From: Verrucomicrobia bacterium UBA3750
GTDB lineage: Bacteria > Verrucomicrobiota > Kiritimatiellia > RFP12 > UBA1067
Length of the DNA: 7,603 bases
NCBI GenBank assembly: GCA_002371755.1
Contig: DFGM01000118.1
Location: forward strand, 1 to 7,603
Direction of reading: 5' to 3'
Below are positions 5,835 to 7,603 of this stretch, piece by piece. A program made the position numbers and the translations under genes. The notes below the pieces were generated by a model. The model saw nothing but the letters and a program-made list of their open reading frames with translations, did no database searches and was not told where the DNA came from. Positions within the stretch are counted from its first letter, which is position 1; every line of letters starts with the position of its first letter.

Positions 5835-6599
5835 TCAGCCTTCGGCTTCGAGAGCCGCGTCCACTTCGTCGGTGGTCTCCATGTTGTTGTAGACGTCCTG
5901 CACGTCCTCAAGGTCCTCGAGCATGTCGAGGAACTTGTTGATTGCCTTGGCTTGGGCGACGTCGCTCACGGGGTTGGTCATTGTGGGCACGAGACCGACG
6001 GAGGAGTTCTCTTCGTCCACATTGATGCCGCCAGCCTTGATGGCTTCGAGCACCGTGGTGAAATCGTTTGGCTGGCACTTCACGGTGAAGCCGCCATCCT
6101 CGCTCACGACATCTTCGGCGCCGGCGTCGAGGGCGAGCATCATTACGCTATCCTCGTCCACGCCATCGGCCGCAGGAATCATAATCTGGCCCTTGCGCTC
6201 GAAAAGGCGCGAGGCGCTGCCCTGCTTGGCGAACTCGATGCCATTCTTCTTGAAGACATTGCCGACTTCGGCCGCTGCGCGGTTCTTGTTGTCTGTGAGG
6301 ACGTTCACGACAACCGCGACTCCGCCCTTGATGCCTTCGTACTGGGCATCCACGAGAGCGGCGGACTCGAGCTCGCCCGTGCCCTTCTTGATGGCGCGGT
6401 CGATGTTGTCGTTCGGCATCTGTGCAGCCTTGGCCTTCGCGATAAGCGTGCGGAGGGTGGGGTTGTTGTCCGGATTGCCGCCTTTCGCCTTCACGACGAT
6501 GGTGATTTCCTTGCCGAGTTTCGAGAAGATTTTGCCCTTCTTCGCGTCGGCGGCGCCTTTTGCGCGCTTGATCGTGGCCCAGTGGCTATGACCTGACAT
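5835..6599 (-). CDS. yebC: YebC/PmpR family translation factor
   Basis: A cytosolic protein of 254 residues, the normal family size (about 240-250). Long annotated as a transcriptional regulator, the family (bacterial YebC, mitochondrial TACO1) has more recently been linked to relieving ribosome stalling at proline-rich sequences. Signatures: the N-terminal MSGHSHWATIKRAKGAADAK (1-20), KIFSKLGKEITIVVKAKGGNP (23-43), AKAAQMPNDNIDRAIKKGTG (56-75), YEGIKGGVAVVVNVLTDNKNR (87-107), FKKNG (116-120) and the acidic C-terminal LEDLEDVQDVYNNME (227-241). The ATG at 6599 has AAAGGAA upstream. It begins 42 nt after infA and is probably co-transcribed with it. Which subfamily it belongs to, and so whether the translation role applies, cannot be fixed by eye. 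Confidence 0.95.
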   Translation of the reverse strand: MSGHSHWATIKRAKGAADAKKGKIFSKLGKEITIVVKAKGGNPDNNPTLRTLIAKAKAAQMPNDNIDRAIKKGTGELESAALVDAQYEGIKGGVAVVVNVLTDNKNRAAAEVGNVFKKNGIEFAKQGSASRLFERKGQIMIPAADGVDEDSVMMLALDAGAEDVVSEDGGFTVKCQPNDFTTVLEAIKAGGINVDEENSSVGLVPTMTNPVSDVAQAKAINKFLDMLEDLEDVQDVYNNMETTDEVDAALEAEG

Positions 6600-6641
6600 A
6601 TTGAACTATTCCTTTCGGGTTGTGATGTTAGTCGGTTGAAA

Positions 6642-6869
6642 TCAGACCTTATGGCGGTAGGTGATGCGGCCTTTGCCGAGATCGTACGGCGATATCTCCA
6701 CGGTCACCTTGTCGCCTATGGCTATTTTAATGAAGAATTTGCGCATCTTTCCAGAGATGTGCGCGAGCACTTCGTGCCCGTTTTCCAGCTGTACCTTGTA
6801 CATCGTGGCGGGCAGAACCTTGGTGACAGTGCCTGTCACTTCGATAGCTTGATCTTCTTCTTTTGCCAT
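6642..6869 (-). CDS. infA: Translation initiation factor IF-1
   Basis: A small OB-fold protein that binds the ribosomal A site with IF-2 and IF-3 during initiation. The 75 residues are slightly more than the usual 72 because of the N-terminal MAKEEDQAIEVTGTV. The core includes VLPATMYKVQLENGHEVLAH (18-37) and the signature ISGKMRKFFIKIAIGDKVTV (38-57), then EISPYDLGKGRITYRHK. The ATG at 6869 has AAGGA six nt upstream. Here infA heads a short unit with yebC rather than sitting in a ribosomal-protein operon. The leader from the promoter at 6901-6930 is about 25 nt. Confidence 0.97.
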   Translation of the reverse strand: MAKEEDQAIEVTGTVTKVLPATMYKVQLENGHEVLAHISGKMRKFFIKIAIGDKVTVEISPYDLGKGRITYRHKV

Positions 6870-6900
6870 ATTTCGTCCTTGTTAGCCTATAAACGAGGAT

Positions 6901-6930
6901 ATTTTACCATATTTGCGGGGCGTTTGGCAA
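6901..6930 (-). promoter_or_regulatory. Promoter of infA-yebC
   Basis: On the minus strand: -35 TTGCCA (6930-6925, 5 of 6 matches to TTGACA), an 18-nt spacer, and -10 TAAAAT (6906-6901) preceded by TGG (6909-6907), an extended -10. The start site should be near 6894. Confidence 0.75.
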
Positions 6931-6973
6931 TAGCCACGTGACGCTTTTTTTTAGGTGAGAATCTTTTCTCTGT

Positions 6974-7002
6974 CACACAGACGGGCGAAAATATGATATA
7001 AT
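6974..7002 (+). promoter_or_regulatory. Promoter of serC
   Basis: A perfect -10 TATAAT (6997-7002) with an extended TGA (6994-6996). At 17-nt spacing the -35 position (6974-6979, CACACA) is poor, so the promoter probably relies on the extended -10. CTGTCA at 6970-6975 would pair with an alternative -10 TATGAT (6993-6998) at 17 nt. A T8 run at 6945-6952 may act as an upstream A/T element. The predicted start near 7009 leaves a leader of about 42 nt. Confidence 0.75.
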
Positions 7003-7050
7003 ATCCGGCAAGTCCCGAAGAGGGAAAACAAAAGGAAAGAAGCAATAACT

Positions 7051-7603
7051 ATGGCAAGAGCATACAATTTCTCTGCAGGCCCCGCGGTGCTGCCGCTGGA
7101 AGTGTTGCAGGATGCGCAGAAGAATCTCGTGGACTACAAGGGTTGCGGGATGAGCGTGATGGAAATGTCGCACCGCGGCAAGGATTACGACCAGATTCAC
7201 CAGGAAGCGGTGTCGACGTTCAAGGAACTTTGCGGACTCGGCGACGATTGGTCTGTAGTGTTCATCCAGGGCGGCGCATCGCTTCAATTCGCCATGATCC
7301 CGATGAACTTCCTGCCTGCGGGCGGCGTGGCCGACTATGTGAACAGCGGCACTTGGGGCAACAAGGCCGTCAAGGAGGCCAAGAAAGTGGCTGCATTGAG
7401 GGGGGCGACAGTCAATATCGCGGCGGATTGCCAGAAAGACATCCCGACGCGCCAGCCCAAAGAGTTCAACTGGACTGAAGGCGCGGCCTACGCCCACATC
7501 TGCATGAACGAGACCATCTCCGGCGCGGAAATGAAGTCGATTCCCGTCACGGCCGCACCTCTCGTGGCGGACATGAGTTCCGACATTCTCTCCTGCGAGC
7601 GCG
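7051..7603 (+). CDS. serC: Phosphoserine aminotransferase, 5' part (runs off the right edge)
   Basis: A PLP enzyme that converts 3-phosphohydroxypyruvate and glutamate to phosphoserine and 2-oxoglutarate in serine synthesis, and acts in pyridoxine synthesis in some bacteria. The 184 residues seen, about half the family's roughly 360, are intact. Signatures: the N-terminal YNFSAGPAVLPLEVL (5-19), SVMEMSHRGKDY (35-46), FIQGGASLQFAMIPMNFL (71-88), SGTWGNKAVKEAKK (99-112) with Trp102 stacking on the cofactor, HICMNETISGAE (149-160), and LVADMSSDILS (171-181), with Asp174 for the PLP nitrogen. The PLP lysine, near residue 198 in E. coli SerC, is beyond the window. The ATG at 7051 has AAAGGAAAGA (7031-7040) upstream. 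It is divergent from infA. Confidence 0.96.
   Translation, partial: MARAYNFSAGPAVLPLEVLQDAQKNLVDYKGCGMSVMEMSHRGKDYDQIHQEAVSTFKELCGLGDDWSVVFIQGGASLQFAMIPMNFLPAGGVADYVNSGTWGNKAVKEAKKVAALRGATVNIAADCQKDIPTRQPKEFNWTEGAAYAHICMNETISGAEMKSIPVTAAPLVADMSSDILSCER

Noticed and set aside
5787..6596. 269-residue plus-strand open frame
   Set aside because: It lies antisense to yebC and is a by-product of the codon bias of that gene; the sense frame is an unmistakable YebC.
6876..6900. Ribosome-binding-site sequestering switch in the infA leader (TCCT with AGGA)
   Set aside because: Only four base pairs could form, which is too weak to support a regulatory call.

Overview
The window is a stretch of bacterial chromosome, moderately GC-rich, with most of its length taken up by housekeeping genes. 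YidC has a large periplasmic domain between TM1 and the conserved core, which points to a Gram-negative cell. The L34 sequence and gene order resemble neither the usual gamma-proteobacterial nor the usual firmicute arrangement. A PVC-group bacterium (Verrucomicrobiota/Kiritimatiellota-like) is my best guess, but it is only a guess from general resemblance.

Layout from left to right. Positions 1-730 hold no convincing gene but are rich in repeats and palindromes. They include a seven-copy array with an exact 22-bp period (311-453), a phased 10-bp direct repeat (564-603) and two related hairpins with a shared tail (606-701). From 731 to 5296 lies a tightly packed minus-strand operon, in transcription order rpmH (L34), rnpA (RNase P protein), yidD, yidC, a class I SAM methyltransferase and epmA (EF-P lysyl-transferring ligase). 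Its junctions are a 1-nt overlap, a 16-nt overlap, a 13-nt gap, an 11-nt gap (or 4-nt overlap) and a 4-nt overlap. It has its own extended -10 promoter at 5330-5358. Upstream on the same strand are a small VOC/glyoxalase-fold protein (5382-5762), yebC (5835-6599) and infA (6642-6869), read from a second promoter at 6901-6930. A divergent plus-strand promoter (around 6994-7002) drives serC, which starts at 7051 and runs off the right edge.

The common theme is protein synthesis: initiation (IF-1), ribosome assembly (L34), tRNA 5' maturation (RnpA), membrane insertion (YidD/YidC), and two factors linked to difficult elongation (EpmA, which modifies EF-P, and YebC). The methyltransferase sits between yidC and epmA and its substrate is unknown. 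The most unusual feature is the 22-bp palindromic array in the gene-free left end. It is regular enough to suggest an iteron-like protein-binding site, but its function cannot be read from the sequence. The three promoters share an almost identical 16-nt core, which gives a useful picture of the preferred housekeeping promoter of this organism.
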